From Thermococcus sp. (GTDB lineage Archaea > Methanobacteriota_B > Thermococci > Thermococcales > Thermococcaceae): a DNA stretch of 32,212 bases. The position numbers were made by a program, and so were the translations under genes. Below the pieces are notes generated by a model. That model was not told the origin of the DNA. It saw only the letters and a program-made list of their open reading frames with translations, and ran no database searches. The stretch's first letter is position 1. Each line of letters begins with the position of its first letter. The DNA is taken from assembly GCA_027023165.1 (NCBI GenBank), contig JALVWX010000148.1, positions 1-32,212 on the forward strand, given 5' to 3'. Of this stretch, positions 6,828 through 15,359 are shown one piece after another.

Positions 6828-8224
6828 ATCCCCCCGACTTCTTCCATCTCCTCAAAGGCTTCGAGGTTCGTGTAGTAGTCCATGAGCTGGTTTATCTCCC
6901 GTCTCAGCTTGAAGCTCCTGACTATTGCTATTCCAAAGCCTATTATCGACGGCCATATCAGGTAGAGGAGCAACCTCGCGTCGCTGATCGGGATCGGCCT
7001 CGGGTCGGTGAAGCGGTTGAAGTTCCATATCATCAGCGCTATCATCAGCCAGGCGGTGGAGAAGTTCGTTAAGCCGCTGCCACTCTCGCCGAGCTTGAAT
7101 CCAGGGATGACGTCCTTGGTGAGCGGCGGGAAGAGGTTGCTGCCCATGAAGCCCAGCTGGTCCTCGAAGACGTGGAGCCACTGGCCTATCATCGATGCCA
7201 GCGCCAGAGCGGTGGCATGCTCGTAGCCTATCAGCTTGAAGACGGCGAAGACGACGAGGCCGATGATAATGCCCATCGTGAGAGAGTGGCTGAAGCCGTG
7301 GTGCCAGGGCAGGAAGCGGTCTTTGACGACAGTTTTTCCTTTGAACTCCGCCCTTCTAAAGGCTATCTCGGGGCCTGAGAACGAATCGATCCTCGTGGGC
7401 TTTGGATAGGTCTTGATGAAGGGAACGTCAACCTTGGCCACCCCGTACTTCCTGTACTCGGGCACTTCGCCGCCTATGGCAACGCCGCCGGGAGTCACTA
7501 TCGGCCCCATCTCGACCCTTACCTCTCTCTTCGGCGGGTCGAGGTGTATCATGAAGCGCCTGTAGACGTCCCCGGGCAGGCGGATGTTGTGGATCTTGAC
7601 TATCCTCTCGCCCTCGCGGTAGGCCTCCTCAATGGCTTTGGCTATCGTGTCGGCTATGCCCTGCGGGTGCGGCGCGTCGCTGACGACGAGTTTAAGCGAG
7701 CCGTCCTCGTCGACGTCAACGTAGCCGAAGATCAGAGTTTCTTTCCCTTCCTCAATGGCCCCGAACTCCTCCTCAAAGAACCTGTAGTCGTCGCCAAACG
7801 CTTCGACCGTTATCTCGCCGGTGCCGTCGTCGAGGGTGAAGACGATGCTGTTGTACTCCTCGGTTACCGTCTCCTCGCTTCCATCCTCCTTGAGAACCCT
7901 GTAGGAGACCTTTCCGGAGCCTTTGGCCAGTATCTCCTTAACATTCCCCTTCAGGGCGAAGAACTGGTAGCGGTTCTTCTCGCTCAGCTCGCTCACATTC
8001 ACCAGCTTCGGCGCGTAGTGCTTCTTCTCGTCCCAGGGTGCCGGGTCTATCTCGTAGTCCCTCCTCGCGAAAAACTTGCCGAACTTGAAGTCAACGAAGT
8101 CCGGGAAGTAGGCAGCTGCCGCAGCTATGACTGGGATGAGTATGCCCAGCCTAAGGTCACCGACGAGCGCCGCGAAGAAGGTCGCCGCCGCGAGACCGGA
8201 GATGTAGTGTGTGAAGCCCCTCAT
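6824..8224 (-). CDS. Membrane metal-dependent hydrolase (YdjM/COG1988-like) with inserted OB-fold domain
   Basis: This 466-residue membrane protein has three parts. The N-terminus (1-60) has the metal motif start GFTHYISG (His6), a membrane stretch and YFPDFVD (Asp42, Asp45). A soluble insertion of about 200-230 residues follows. Its part at about 85-190 reads like an OB fold (FFALKGNVKEI, VFTLDDGTGEITVEAF, LIFGYVDVDEDG). The C-terminal part resumes with LPWHHGFSHSL (His308, 309, 313) and further membrane segments including WLHVFEDQLGF. The paired HxxxH and DxxD residues suit the LexA-binding/YdjM hydrolase family, whose substrate is generally unknown. It starts 6 bases after the TctA-like gene ends, with GGTGAT as ribosome site, and closes the OB-fold operon. 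The OB insertion links it by content to the operon's first gene. Confidence 0.75.
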   Translation of the reverse strand: MRGFTHYISGLAAATFFAALVGDLRLGILIPVIAAAAAYFPDFVDFKFGKFFARRDYEIDPAPWDEKKHYAPKLVNVSELSEKNRYQFFALKGNVKEILAKGSGKVSYRVLKEDGSEETVTEEYNSIVFTLDDGTGEITVEAFGDDYRFFEEEFGAIEEGKETLIFGYVDVDEDGSLKLVVSDAPHPQGIADTIAKAIEEAYREGERIVKIHNIRLPGDVYRRFMIHLDPPKREVRVEMGPIVTPGGVAIGGEVPEYRKYGVAKVDVPFIKTYPKPTRIDSFSGPEIAFRRAEFKGKTVVKDRFLPWHHGFSHSLTMGIIIGLVVFAVFKLIGYEHATALALASMIGQWLHVFEDQLGFMGSNLFPPLTKDVIPGFKLGESGSGLTNFSTAWLMIALMIWNFNRFTDPRPIPISDARLLLYLIWPSIIGFGIAIVRSFKLRREINQLMDYYTNLEAFEEMEEVGGI

Positions 8225-8229
8225 TCACA

Positions 8230-9561
8230 TCACCCCAGCCCGAGCAGGTGCATGAAGTAGCCCGTGTGCCCGGTCATGCTGATGAGCACCGGCAGGATCA
8301 GTCCGCCGAGGCAGTAGCTCCTCCTCGTGTTGAAGGCTGCTGCCATCATGCCTATCGCCGTCGAGACGAGGAGCACCGCTATGCCCATCGGGCCGGTCAG
8401 GACGTAGGAGATGACCACCAGCGTCACTGCCACGACGTAGGAGAGCTTCTTGATGTGGACGACGTTGAAGCTCCTCGCCATGAGCTTGGAGATGTAGTAG
8501 GTGAAGAGAAAGCTTATGCCCGCGCTTAGGAGGATGACGCCTATCGCCGCTAAGTACTCCGCGTAGCTCTTGGGGGTGTAGATCGAGCTGACGAGCCAGG
8601 CAGCAGCTCCCCTCGTGAGCCTGAGCTGGGGCAGGAAGAGTAACGTGAAGGCCCCAACGTAGTAGATGACCCTGTTGACGCCCTGGCTGATGATAAAGGC
8701 GTCGTCGCCGCGCTGGCTCGTCATGTGGCCCGCAACGAGCGCTCCCATTCCACCGGTGATTATTGGATAGACTGCTGCTATCGTTCCTCCGAGTGCACCG
8801 CCGAAGCTGGCCTTGAGGGTGTTGTAGACGCTGCTCTCGACTTTGTCGTCGGGAACCTGCTCGAGCATCGGAGGGTTGGAGAGGATGTTGAGTATGACCC
8901 ACGACATTCCAAAGAAGCCGATGAACATCGGCGTCAGCCTCGTGTAGGCGCTCGTTGTTGGCAGCAGGTTGGTGTTCATGACGACGAAGCCGAGGATTCC
9001 CGAGATGAAGAACACCGCTATTCCCGCCAGGATCTGCCTCTAGGCCAGCCAGAGCCTCTCAGCTGGAGTTCTGCCGCGGTCGCCTTCCTTGGGCCACTCG
9101 CTCATGAACATGAAGAGCACTATCGCCACTAGGAAGTAGGTGATGTAGGAGCTTGTAGCCTGGTAGATTGGTGGGAGAACGCGCGGGAAGATGAAGAGCG
9201 CGCTCAGCACGAGTATCAGCGTTCCGGCGACGGCTCCTATGAGGTAGAGAAGCACTGCCTCGTGCCCCCTTCCGAGGAGTAAATAGCGCTGCGTCGGGAA
9301 GAGGAGGAAAACGGCGCTCTCATCTGCGACGCTGAAGTAGACACTGGAGATCGCGCTGACGTAGGCGTAAGCCACTATCGCCCCGATGGCGAAGAACGGG
9401 AACGCCTGGACCGGCATAAGCTCGCCCACGCCGAAGACCGCCACCAGTAGGGCCATGATGTTGAATATGTGGAATCCCGGGATCCACGAGATGAGGGAGC
9501 CGAAGAGCACCCCCGCGAGCGACCAGAGCAAAATTGTGGAAAAGGGGAGCATGGCCATCAC
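8230..9561 (-). pseudogene. TctA-like (tripartite tricarboxylate transporter permease family, COG1784) gene split by an in-frame TAG
   Basis: Two minus-strand reading frames, 9561-9040 (173 residues) and 9015-8230 (261 residues from a GTG), lie in the same phase. They are separated only by one TAG at 9040-9042 and eight sense codons (RQILAGIA). Joined, they give a 443-residue polytopic membrane protein with the family's opening pattern LAGVLFGSLISWIPGFHIFNI and about 10-11 membrane helices, the usual size for these permeases. The break falls in a cytoplasmic loop (GDRGRTPAERLWLA) just before a helix. A single base change (AAG, CAG or TGG to TAG) explains it, as would a sequencing error. A working split protein is possible, but the GTG at 9015 has only a weak ribosome site. 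The start at 9561 overlaps the OB-fold gene's stop (ATGA). The transported substrate is unknown; family members move carboxylates. Confidence 0.65.
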
Positions 9562-11984
9562 CTCACCACGATGTCCTTCGGGTTGTAGGGTATGACCTCA
9601 ACGGTGCCCTTATACTCGCTGACGTATCCAGCAACGCTTATCCTCTGGCCCTTCTCGAAGGTCAGGTCTCCCGCGACGGCCTTGGGTATGAATATCACAA
9701 GCTCTCCGCTTCCGTCGTCGATGGTCAGCTTGACGAAGCTCCTGCCTGTGTAGACGTCCTTGATCGTTCCCTCCACAGCGACGGTCTCGCCGATGAGCGA
9801 GTCGCTCACCTTCCCGGTTGCATACTTCCGAGCCGGAACCGCCCTGAGGACGGTTATCGAGACGACCTCACCCCTGCCCGTGTCGTAAGCTATTTTCAGC
9901 TCGCTTCCGGTGCCGGCTTTGAGCGGGTTCGGGAGGAGAGAGCGGTCGATGGTGAGGGTGACGCTTCCGGTGTGGTCGTGGACGGTGATGAGGTAGTCGG
10001 GCTTCTGGTATCTCAGCGCGTCCCAGGTGACCGTAAGGAGGAGCGGCTGGACGGCGTTTTGGAGGTCGCTCACGGTGCCCTCGATCGGTCCGCTCACCTG
10101 CATCTTCTCAACCGCGGCCGGGTTGAAGACTACGACCTCCGGACTTCCGCGGTAAAGCTCCACGTAGCCGCCTATCTCAGCTAGGTCACCCTTCTTTGGC
10201 ACGTAGGAGAGATTCTCCGCAGTTGCCCTCGGGATGAAGACCGGGAGCGGGCCGAGGCTGACCTTGATGTTGCCGCTGAGGTTCGCGACGTCGGTGACCC
10301 TTCCCGCGACGAGGACGAGCTTTCCTTCCATGTCCTGCGTCACCTCGTCCGGCCTGAGCGGAACCGGCGGAACCGGGACTTCAACTGTGAGGTTCCAGCC
10401 CTTGACGAGCTTCGCGCTCTCGACCACACCCCTGACAGTTACCTGGCTTCCTGTGCCTGCTTCGAGCGGGTTGAGCTTCATCACGGCCTCCCTCGGTAGG
10501 GACGCCATGACGCCGTCGACGACGAGGTAGTAGGTGTGGTTCTCGTAGGTTAGGCCATCGAGCGAGCCTGTGAAGTCGACGAGCTGGCCGATATGGCTGC
10601 CAAGCTCCCCCGCGGTGACCTTTGGAAGCTGGATTTCCCCGGGTGGCACGGGCTTTCCGAGGGCTTTTATGCCTTCCTTGGTGTAGACGACGATCTCAAC
10701 GGCCCCGCGGTACTCTTCAAGGTAGCCGGCCACCTCGACGCCGAGTCCCTTCCTGAGGTTCTCCTTCGTCTTGTTCGAAAGCTCCGCGAGGGTTGCCGAA
10801 GGTATGAAGACGTCGAGCTTCCCAGTGGTGTCGTCGATGACGACCTTGAGGTTCGAGCCTACCTTGTCAACTTCATCTATGTTGCCCTTCACTGCAACTA
10901 TCGAGCCGCGCATGTCCGTGGTGAGGACACCTACCGGTTTGAACTCCGTCTTAACTGGCTTGATTACCTCAAGGTAAGCCCCGACGAGCCTTCCGTCGCC
11001 TCCCATCTTGCCGGCAACCTTGAGCGTGCTTCCGTCTGCAGCCTCGAACGGGTTGAGCTTTGCAAGGATCTCCCTTGGCACCAGGGCCGTTAGGTAGTTC
11101 GTGCCGTCCGTCAGGAGGAGTGCGTAGTGGCCGTTCTCGTAGCTTATTCCCGCGAGCTTTCCGCTGACGGCTATTACCTCCCCCGCATGGAGTCCAGCCT
11201 CGGCTAGTGGAACCTCCGGGGCCTCTTCAATGGGGGTAATCTTAAGGTCGGTGAGGTTCCTGACGACTATCTCAGGTGAGGAGCCGTGGTAGAGGTAGAC
11301 TATTCCCGGGGCGTAGATGGTGTCGCCGACCTTGGTCGAGACGTTGTTGAAGACGAGGAGAACCCGCGGTATGAGCACTGTGACCCTCGCCTCGCCAGTA
11401 TCGAGGGTGAGCAGGTAGCCGGAGCTGACGTTCGAGAACTCCGTGACTATACCCTTGACGGCGACGTAGGTGTTGGCCATGCTCTCGTTGAGTGATGTCA
11501 CGAGCTTGGGCTTCTCCTTGTAGAGCCTTGAGTTGAACTTAAGCCCTCCCAGGTAGTTGAGCATCGCGTAGGTGTAGGTTTCCCTCACGCGCAGCTGGAC
11601 TTCGGCCGTTATGTTGTCTCCGGGGAACGGGACGAGGCCTTCCTTTATCATTTTGTCCGCCAGAGGAGAATAAACCCTGATGTCTATCGTTCCGCTTCCG
11701 TCGCTGACGCTGAATGTCAGCCCGAGCTTCCCTCCGGTTTCCGCGACCCTGGGAACACCGGTGACGGTTCCCTGAACCCTAACGACGGCGTAGTTCATCA
11801 GGTAGTTGCCGTAAACGTCGCCCACCTTCATAAGGGGGGCCTGTGCTCCCTGAGCGGCCACTAGGAGGAGCGCAACACCGATTACCGAGATCAGCAGCGA
11901 GATGTATTTGAGTTTTGACACGTCGAGCTTCTTCTGCTCCGTTAAACCATGGTAGTAGAGCTTTTTCTCGCCCTTCTTCTCCAT
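9558..11984 (-). CDS. Membrane-anchored multi-OB-fold protein
   Basis: This protein has about 808 residues from the ATG at 11984, which is preceded by GGAGGTT; an ATG at 12014 is in frame but has no ribosome site. A basic N-terminus and one membrane helix (about residues 25-48, YISLLISVIGVALLLVAAQG) anchor it, with the rest probably outside. The rest is about eight OB-fold-like modules, each with a strand such as VAVKGxI, a middle LTLDDGSGxLxVFIP and a closing VxGYVxxYxGxxEVVV. Odd and even modules differ: one type ends LPREAVMKLNPLEAGTGS, the other FIPRATAENL...KG..GGYVE.Y. OB folds of this tRNA_anti type bind nucleic acid or other ligands; which one here is unknown. It heads an operon with the TctA-like and hydrolase genes. 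Confidence 0.75.
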   Translation of the reverse strand: MEKKGEKKLYYHGLTEQKKLDVSKLKYISLLISVIGVALLLVAAQGAQAPLMKVGDVYGNYLMNYAVVRVQGTVTGVPRVAETGGKLGLTFSVSDGSGTIDIRVYSPLADKMIKEGLVPFPGDNITAEVQLRVRETYTYAMLNYLGGLKFNSRLYKEKPKLVTSLNESMANTYVAVKGIVTEFSNVSSGYLLTLDTGEARVTVLIPRVLLVFNNVSTKVGDTIYAPGIVYLYHGSSPEIVVRNLTDLKITPIEEAPEVPLAEAGLHAGEVIAVSGKLAGISYENGHYALLLTDGTNYLTALVPREILAKLNPFEAADGSTLKVAGKMGGDGRLVGAYLEVIKPVKTEFKPVGVLTTDMRGSIVAVKGNIDEVDKVGSNLKVVIDDTTGKLDVFIPSATLAELSNKTKENLRKGLGVEVAGYLEEYRGAVEIVVYTKEGIKALGKPVPPGEIQLPKVTAGELGSHIGQLVDFTGSLDGLTYENHTYYLVVDGVMASLPREAVMKLNPLEAGTGSQVTVRGVVESAKLVKGWNLTVEVPVPPVPLRPDEVTQDMEGKLVLVAGRVTDVANLSGNIKVSLGPLPVFIPRATAENLSYVPKKGDLAEIGGYVELYRGSPEVVVFNPAAVEKMQVSGPIEGTVSDLQNAVQPLLLTVTWDALRYQKPDYLITVHDHTGSVTLTIDRSLLPNPLKAGTGSELKIAYDTGRGEVVSITVLRAVPARKYATGKVSDSLIGETVAVEGTIKDVYTGRSFVKLTIDDGSGELVIFIPKAVAGDLTFEKGQRISVAGYVSEYKGTVEVIPYNPKDIVVR

Positions 11985-12000
11985 AAGCCAACCTCCGGTT

Positions 12001-12055
12001 ATTTGACGTAGCATGGGAGTTGACGGACGGCTTTTTTAACACTTTCGCGTCAAAT
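12001..12055 (-). promoter_or_regulatory. Promoter of the OB-fold operon with flanking inverted repeat
   Basis: Minus-strand GTTAAAAAA (12032-12040) with CGAAAGT upstream is a TATA/BRE pair, predicting transcription from about 12010 and a leader of about 25 bases. An exact 8-base inverted repeat brackets it: ATTTGACG at 12001-12008 and CGTCAAAT at 12048-12055, 39 bases apart. One arm would lie upstream of the BRE and the other just after the transcription start, as expected for a looping or paired-dimer repressor. Confidence 0.5.
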
Positions 12056-12115
12056 GCTGGCAGAACTGGGCAGGTTTGGCCAGGAAAAGACGTTACGAAG
12101 AGAAAAGATAAGGGA

Positions 12116-13981
12116 CTACTCCCCCTTCAGGACGGCCTCGACGTCGAAGCCCTCCTCGTACCTCCTCAGCTTTCTCTCGAAGAACTCGACGAAGAGCCTG
12201 TACCTCTTCGCCCTGTGCTTCGGCTTGCCGCGGATGCTGTGGCCGTGCGGGCCTCTCCTGAATATCACTATGTATGCCTCCTTCCCCATGTCCCTGAGCA
12301 CGTGGTAGAACATCAGGCTCTGGTCGAGGGGACAGCGGTAGTCCTCCAGCGAGTGGATGAGCAGGAGTGGCGCTTTAACCCTATCAGCGTAGAAGAGCGG
12401 GCTGAGCTTCCTGTAGTTCTCGTTCTCCAGCGGGTTCGGGCCGATGACCTCAACGTCGTACCAGAGGCCGATGTCGGAGAATGCGTGGCTCGTCAGCCAG
12501 TAGCTTATGCCGTTTTCACTGATGCCGGCCTTGAAGAGATCGCTTTGAGTTAACGCCCAGTTGGTCATGAAGCCCCCGTAGCTTATTCCGGTTATTCCAA
12601 CGCGCTCCTTATCCGCTTGCGGCTCAAGCTTAAAGAACTCCCCAATGCCGTTCATGATGTCCTGGAAGTCCTCAAGACCGGTTCTCTCGAGAACCCTCAG
12701 GGCAAAGTCCTCGCTATAGCCGTTGCTGCCGCGTGGGTTCACGAAGACGACGTAGTAGCCTCTGCTGGCCATCAATTGCATCTCGTACTTGAAGTAGTGG
12801 CCGTACATGCCCTTCGGACCGCCGTGGACGAAAACGATGACGGGAGCCTTCTCGCCTTCCTTGAGTTCCGGCTTTAAGTACCATCCGTCTATCTCCAGGT
12901 CAATGCTCTTGAACCTGAAGTGCCTCGGCTCGAAGATCCTGAGCCTCTCGAATATCGGCCCGTTGTAGTCCGTCAGCTGTCTCAATTCACCGTCGTAGAT
13001 GTAGAGCTCCCTCAGCCTCGTCGCGGTCTCGATTAGGGCCGCAACCTTCCCGCCGTGAACGTCAAAGTCCATGACCCAGTGGTCGCCGACGATGAGGGGC
13101 TTTGCCTCGCCGTCCCAGACGTAGAGGTTCACCCTTCCTGCATCTGCGAGTGTGAAGTAGACCTTTCCGCCGTCGAGCTTCGCCTGCCCCGCGTTGAGCG
13201 GCCCCTCGTAGACGGGCTTTAATTCACCGTCCCAGAGGTAGAGCCAGTCGTGCTCGCTCATGAACCTCTTCTCCCTCTTTCCGCGGAGGAGGGTGATCTT
13301 TCCATCGGAGTCCACGGCGTCGAAGGAAACCCGCTCGAAGAGCTTCTCCTCTTCCCCGTCCTTCCAGAGGTAGATGTCCCAGAGCTTGAAGAGGGCAGGT
13401 TTGCTTCCCTCGCGGTGGGGGACGTTGACCACTATGGAATCGCCGTGCCAGAGGCCGAAACTGAAGCGCGGCTTCTCAAACTTCTCTATGACCTCCTCGC
13501 TCTCCGTGTCGAGCACCCAGAATGTCGTTTTCTCACCGTCGAAGAAGCCCATGCCGTCGAACCAGGCCGGAACGTCGTCGTCGAAGACGAAGTCCTCGTC
13601 GTCTCTCCTTTTGAAGCCGACCATGAGCAGCCTCCTTGAGTCGTCGTTCCACTGGACGGAGCGGACGTTTTTGGCGGTAAGAACTTTCTTGGCGCTCATA
13701 GTCCTCAGATCCGCGACCCATATCTCGCTCGCCTTCTTCTCCTCGTTGGGCCTCATAAAGGCGAGCTTTTTGCCATCCGGGGAAATCCTGGGCATCGAGG
13801 CGTTCTCTACGAAGCGCCTGGCCCCGGTTTCGAGATCCTCGACAACTACCGTGCTCTCGTACCTGTCGTCCTTCATGTTGGCCTTGGTGAGTGTGTAGGC
13901 GACGAAGCTGCCCCTTGTCTCCGGGTCTCCGAGGTAGGCGAACTTAGAAAAGGTCTTCTCATTCCATTCGATACTGTTCAT
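12116..13981 (-). CDS. Acylaminoacyl-peptidase-like S9 serine peptidase
   Basis: This 621-residue prolyl-oligopeptidase-family enzyme removes N-acylated residues or cleaves short peptides in the cytoplasm. The first about 350 residues form a beta-propeller with WD-like blades (for example DGKKLAFMRPNEEKKASEIWVAD). The alpha/beta-hydrolase domain follows: oxyanion region VFVHGGPKG, nucleophile Ser467 in GISYGGF, Asp547 in HSLEDYRCPLD and His581 (or 579) in GPHGHSI. Length and all three catalytic residues match thermococcal and pyrococcal acylamino-acid-releasing enzymes. There is no signal peptide. It is transcribed alone; 131 bases and a separate promoter separate it from the OB-fold operon downstream. 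GGTGAT lies just before the ATG. Confidence 0.9.
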   Translation of the reverse strand: MNSIEWNEKTFSKFAYLGDPETRGSFVAYTLTKANMKDDRYESTVVVEDLETGARRFVENASMPRISPDGKKLAFMRPNEEKKASEIWVADLRTMSAKKVLTAKNVRSVQWNDDSRRLLMVGFKRRDDEDFVFDDDVPAWFDGMGFFDGEKTTFWVLDTESEEVIEKFEKPRFSFGLWHGDSIVVNVPHREGSKPALFKLWDIYLWKDGEEEKLFERVSFDAVDSDGKITLLRGKREKRFMSEHDWLYLWDGELKPVYEGPLNAGQAKLDGGKVYFTLADAGRVNLYVWDGEAKPLIVGDHWVMDFDVHGGKVAALIETATRLRELYIYDGELRQLTDYNGPIFERLRIFEPRHFRFKSIDLEIDGWYLKPELKEGEKAPVIVFVHGGPKGMYGHYFKYEMQLMASRGYYVVFVNPRGSNGYSEDFALRVLERTGLEDFQDIMNGIGEFFKLEPQADKERVGITGISYGGFMTNWALTQSDLFKAGISENGISYWLTSHAFSDIGLWYDVEVIGPNPLENENYRKLSPLFYADRVKAPLLLIHSLEDYRCPLDQSLMFYHVLRDMGKEAYIVIFRRGPHGHSIRGKPKHRAKRYRLFVEFFERKLRRYEEGFDVEAVLKGE

Positions 13982-14014
13982 AACGGTATCACCGATTTAT
14001 GAGAGAGGCTTAAA

Positions 14015-14024
14015 AGTATATAAG
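14015..14024. promoter_or_regulatory. Shared TATA element, S9 peptidase / small membrane protein
   Basis: GTATATAAGG is nearly symmetric. It lies about 26-35 bases before the plus-strand ATG at 14050 and 34-43 bases before the peptidase ATG on the minus strand, in a 68-base gap with no other candidate. Confidence 0.6.
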
Positions 14025-14049
14025 GCTAATCCCTAGGTCAGGTGGTGGT

Positions 14050-14376
14050 ATGAAGGAGGAACACGCGGTTGGAATCATCCTTACGATAGGAATCGCCATA
14101 TCTCTGCTCTTCAGGACTTACCTTGGCATAGCCTTTGCCGCGGTGGGAATACCCCTCTACCTCGCGTACATTGCCAGAGAACAGAACATCCTCGCCAGGT
14201 CAAGGCTCTACGACAGGGACCTCTTTCTCATGATAGGAATAACGATAGTCATAATTCTCGGCTTCGACTACTTCTGGGATCCCAGGATGGGCCTTATAGC
14301 TCTGGCCGTCCTCATACCGCTGCTCGCCCTCTACGCGGATAGGCTAAAGGTCAGAGAGGAGGCTCAGAAGGCCTGA
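14050..14376 (+). CDS. Small four-helix membrane protein, function unknown
   Basis: The product has 108 residues and is very hydrophobic. Four likely membrane helices are visible at about residues 5-22, 24-41, 58-75 and 81-97. They are separated by a basic loop (IAREQNILARSRLYDR) and a short acidic turn (DYFWDP). The charged ends (MKEEH, RLKVREEAQKA) put both termini on the same, probably cytoplasmic, side. No catalytic or transport motif is recognisable. AGGTGGTGGT precedes the ATG. Its last 33 bases overlap the 3' end of the convergent kinase gene. Confidence 0.7.
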   Translation: MKEEHAVGIILTIGIAISLLFRTYLGIAFAAVGIPLYLAYIAREQNILARSRLYDRDLFLMIGITIVIILGFDYFWDPRMGLIALAVLIPLLALYADRLKVREEAQKA

Positions 14377-14976
14377 GAGTCTCCCCGTTCTCTTGTATTT
14401 CGAAAGCTCTTCTCTGAGGACGGAGAGAAAGTCCTCACCTACTCCAAGCTTCCGCCTTATCCTCTTTGAGATGAGGTTGTCGTTCAGGAAGAGCATCGCC
14501 ATCGCCGAGGTGAGGTTCTTAGGCTTCCTCCAGTTGGCCTTCTCGAAGTCTATAATCCAGATCCGCTCCCCGATGATTACGTGCCTGCCCCCCTGTATCT
14601 GACCGTGGTCGAGGCCGAGCCTGTCGAGCAGGGCCGTCTTCTCAACTATCTCAAAAATGTGGCGCTTCTCTACATCCGCCCGGAGGATTATCTCCCCCTT
14701 GGCGAACTCCCTGATGAGGTACTCAAGCCCCTCGAATTCTTCGTAGGCGACCAGGGGCGGCGTTACTCCAAACGGCTCGATTGCCCTTATTATCTCCGCC
14801 TCCCGGGCAAAGTTCTGCCTGGGCGAGTCTGGCCTCTGGAGCTTGACCACGACCCGCTTCCCCCGGAACTCGCCTAAGAAAACAAGCCCCGTAGTCCCCT
14901 TGGAGTACGGATGGAGGTTTTTGATCCCCAGGGATTCAATATGCTCCATGAACCCTTCCAGCGTAGCCGCGCTCAT
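14344..14976 (-). CDS. Predicted Ser/Thr protein kinase, COG2112 (RIO-like fold)
   Basis: This is a short archaeal kinase-like protein of about 210 residues from the ATG at 14976. A nucleotide loop GTTGLVFLG (27-35) is followed by VVVKL with the ATP-binding Lys45. A catalytic-loop equivalent LDHGQIQGGRHVII has Asp123, and IIDFEKA with Asp143 is the metal-binding DFG equivalent. The protein lacks the substrate lobe of eukaryotic kinases, as RIO and lipopolysaccharide-kinase-like families do. Its target is unknown. An ATG at 14991 is in frame but lies only about 13 bases from the TATA element, so 14976 (nearly leaderless) is preferred. Confidence 0.78.
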   Translation of the reverse strand: MSAATLEGFMEHIESLGIKNLHPYSKGTTGLVFLGEFRGKRVVVKLQRPDSPRQNFAREAEIIRAIEPFGVTPPLVAYEEFEGLEYLIREFAKGEIILRADVEKRHIFEIVEKTALLDRLGLDHGQIQGGRHVIIGERIWIIDFEKANWRKPKNLTSAMAMLFLNDNLISKRIRRKLGVGEDFLSVLREELSKYKRTGRLSGLLSLLSDL

Positions 14977-15003
14977 GATGTGGTCGAACATGTCCCTCGA
15001 TAG

Positions 15004-15013
15004 ACTTAAATAC
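15004..15013. promoter_or_regulatory. Shared TATA element, kinase / RAM-domain gene
   Basis: ACTTAAATAC reads as GTATTTAAGT on the other strand. It predicts starts near 14984 (kinase, ATG 14976) and near 15035 (RAM gene, ATG 15045). A second AT-rich run, AATAAAATAC at 15021-15030, is too close to the ATG at 15045 to be its TATA box unless the start is further in. Confidence 0.5.
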
Positions 15014-15044
15014 TCACGGGAATAAAATACTTTTGGTGATAGCT

Positions 15045-15272
15045 ATGGTGACGGCTTTTATTTTGATGGTTACGGCCGCTGGAAAGGAAAGGGAAGTCAT
15101 GGAGAAGCTTCTGGCCATGCCCGAAGTTAAGGAGGCCTACGTGGTCTACGGAGAGTACGACCTCGTCGTCAAGATCGAGACCGATACGCTGAAGGACCTC
15201 GACCAGTTCATAACCGAGAAGATAAGGAAGATGTCCGAGATCCAGATGACCTCGACGATGATAGCCATCTGA
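15045..15272 (+). CDS. Stand-alone RAM (Lrp/AsnC ligand-binding) domain protein
   Basis: This 75-residue protein consists only of the RAM domain, the amino-acid-sensing C-terminal half of Lrp/AsnC regulators, with no DNA-binding helix-turn-helix. The pattern FILMVTAAGKEREVMEKLLAMPEVKEAYVVYGEYDLVVKIET is diagnostic (beta-alpha-beta-beta-alpha-beta with the VYGEYDLVVK strand). The C-terminus is IRKMSEIQMTSTMIAI. Such stand-alone domains assemble into rings that bind amino acids at dimer interfaces and may modulate full-length Lrp proteins by mixed assembly. The ATG at 15045 has GGTGAT at 15035-15040; the in-frame TTG at 15033 precedes that site and is less likely. Confidence 0.88.
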   Translation: MVTAFILMVTAAGKEREVMEKLLAMPEVKEAYVVYGEYDLVVKIETDTLKDLDQFITEKIRKMSEIQMTSTMIAI

Positions 15273-15359
15273 GCCTCTCGTTCTTCCTCTTGCTATTCTT
15301 CATCCTTCGATGAATGGTTCCTGATGAGACGAAAAAGTGTAGAGAAGGGAGATAAAAAC

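Noticed and set aside
9040..9042. Pyrrolysine decoding of the TAG
   Set aside because: No pyrrolysine genes are visible and Thermococcales are not known to have them; a mutation or read error is simpler.
12020..12553. Long antisense frames (for example opposite the S9 peptidase, TctA-like, PiT and phosphoesterase genes)
   Set aside because: They mirror the codon bias of the real genes, lack ribosome sites and show Val/Asp/Arg-rich low-complexity translations.
15301..15335. Second box C/D RNA (TGATGA near 15321 with ATGA upstream)
   Set aside because: No CTGA box lies at guide distance on either strand, so the required box order is missing.
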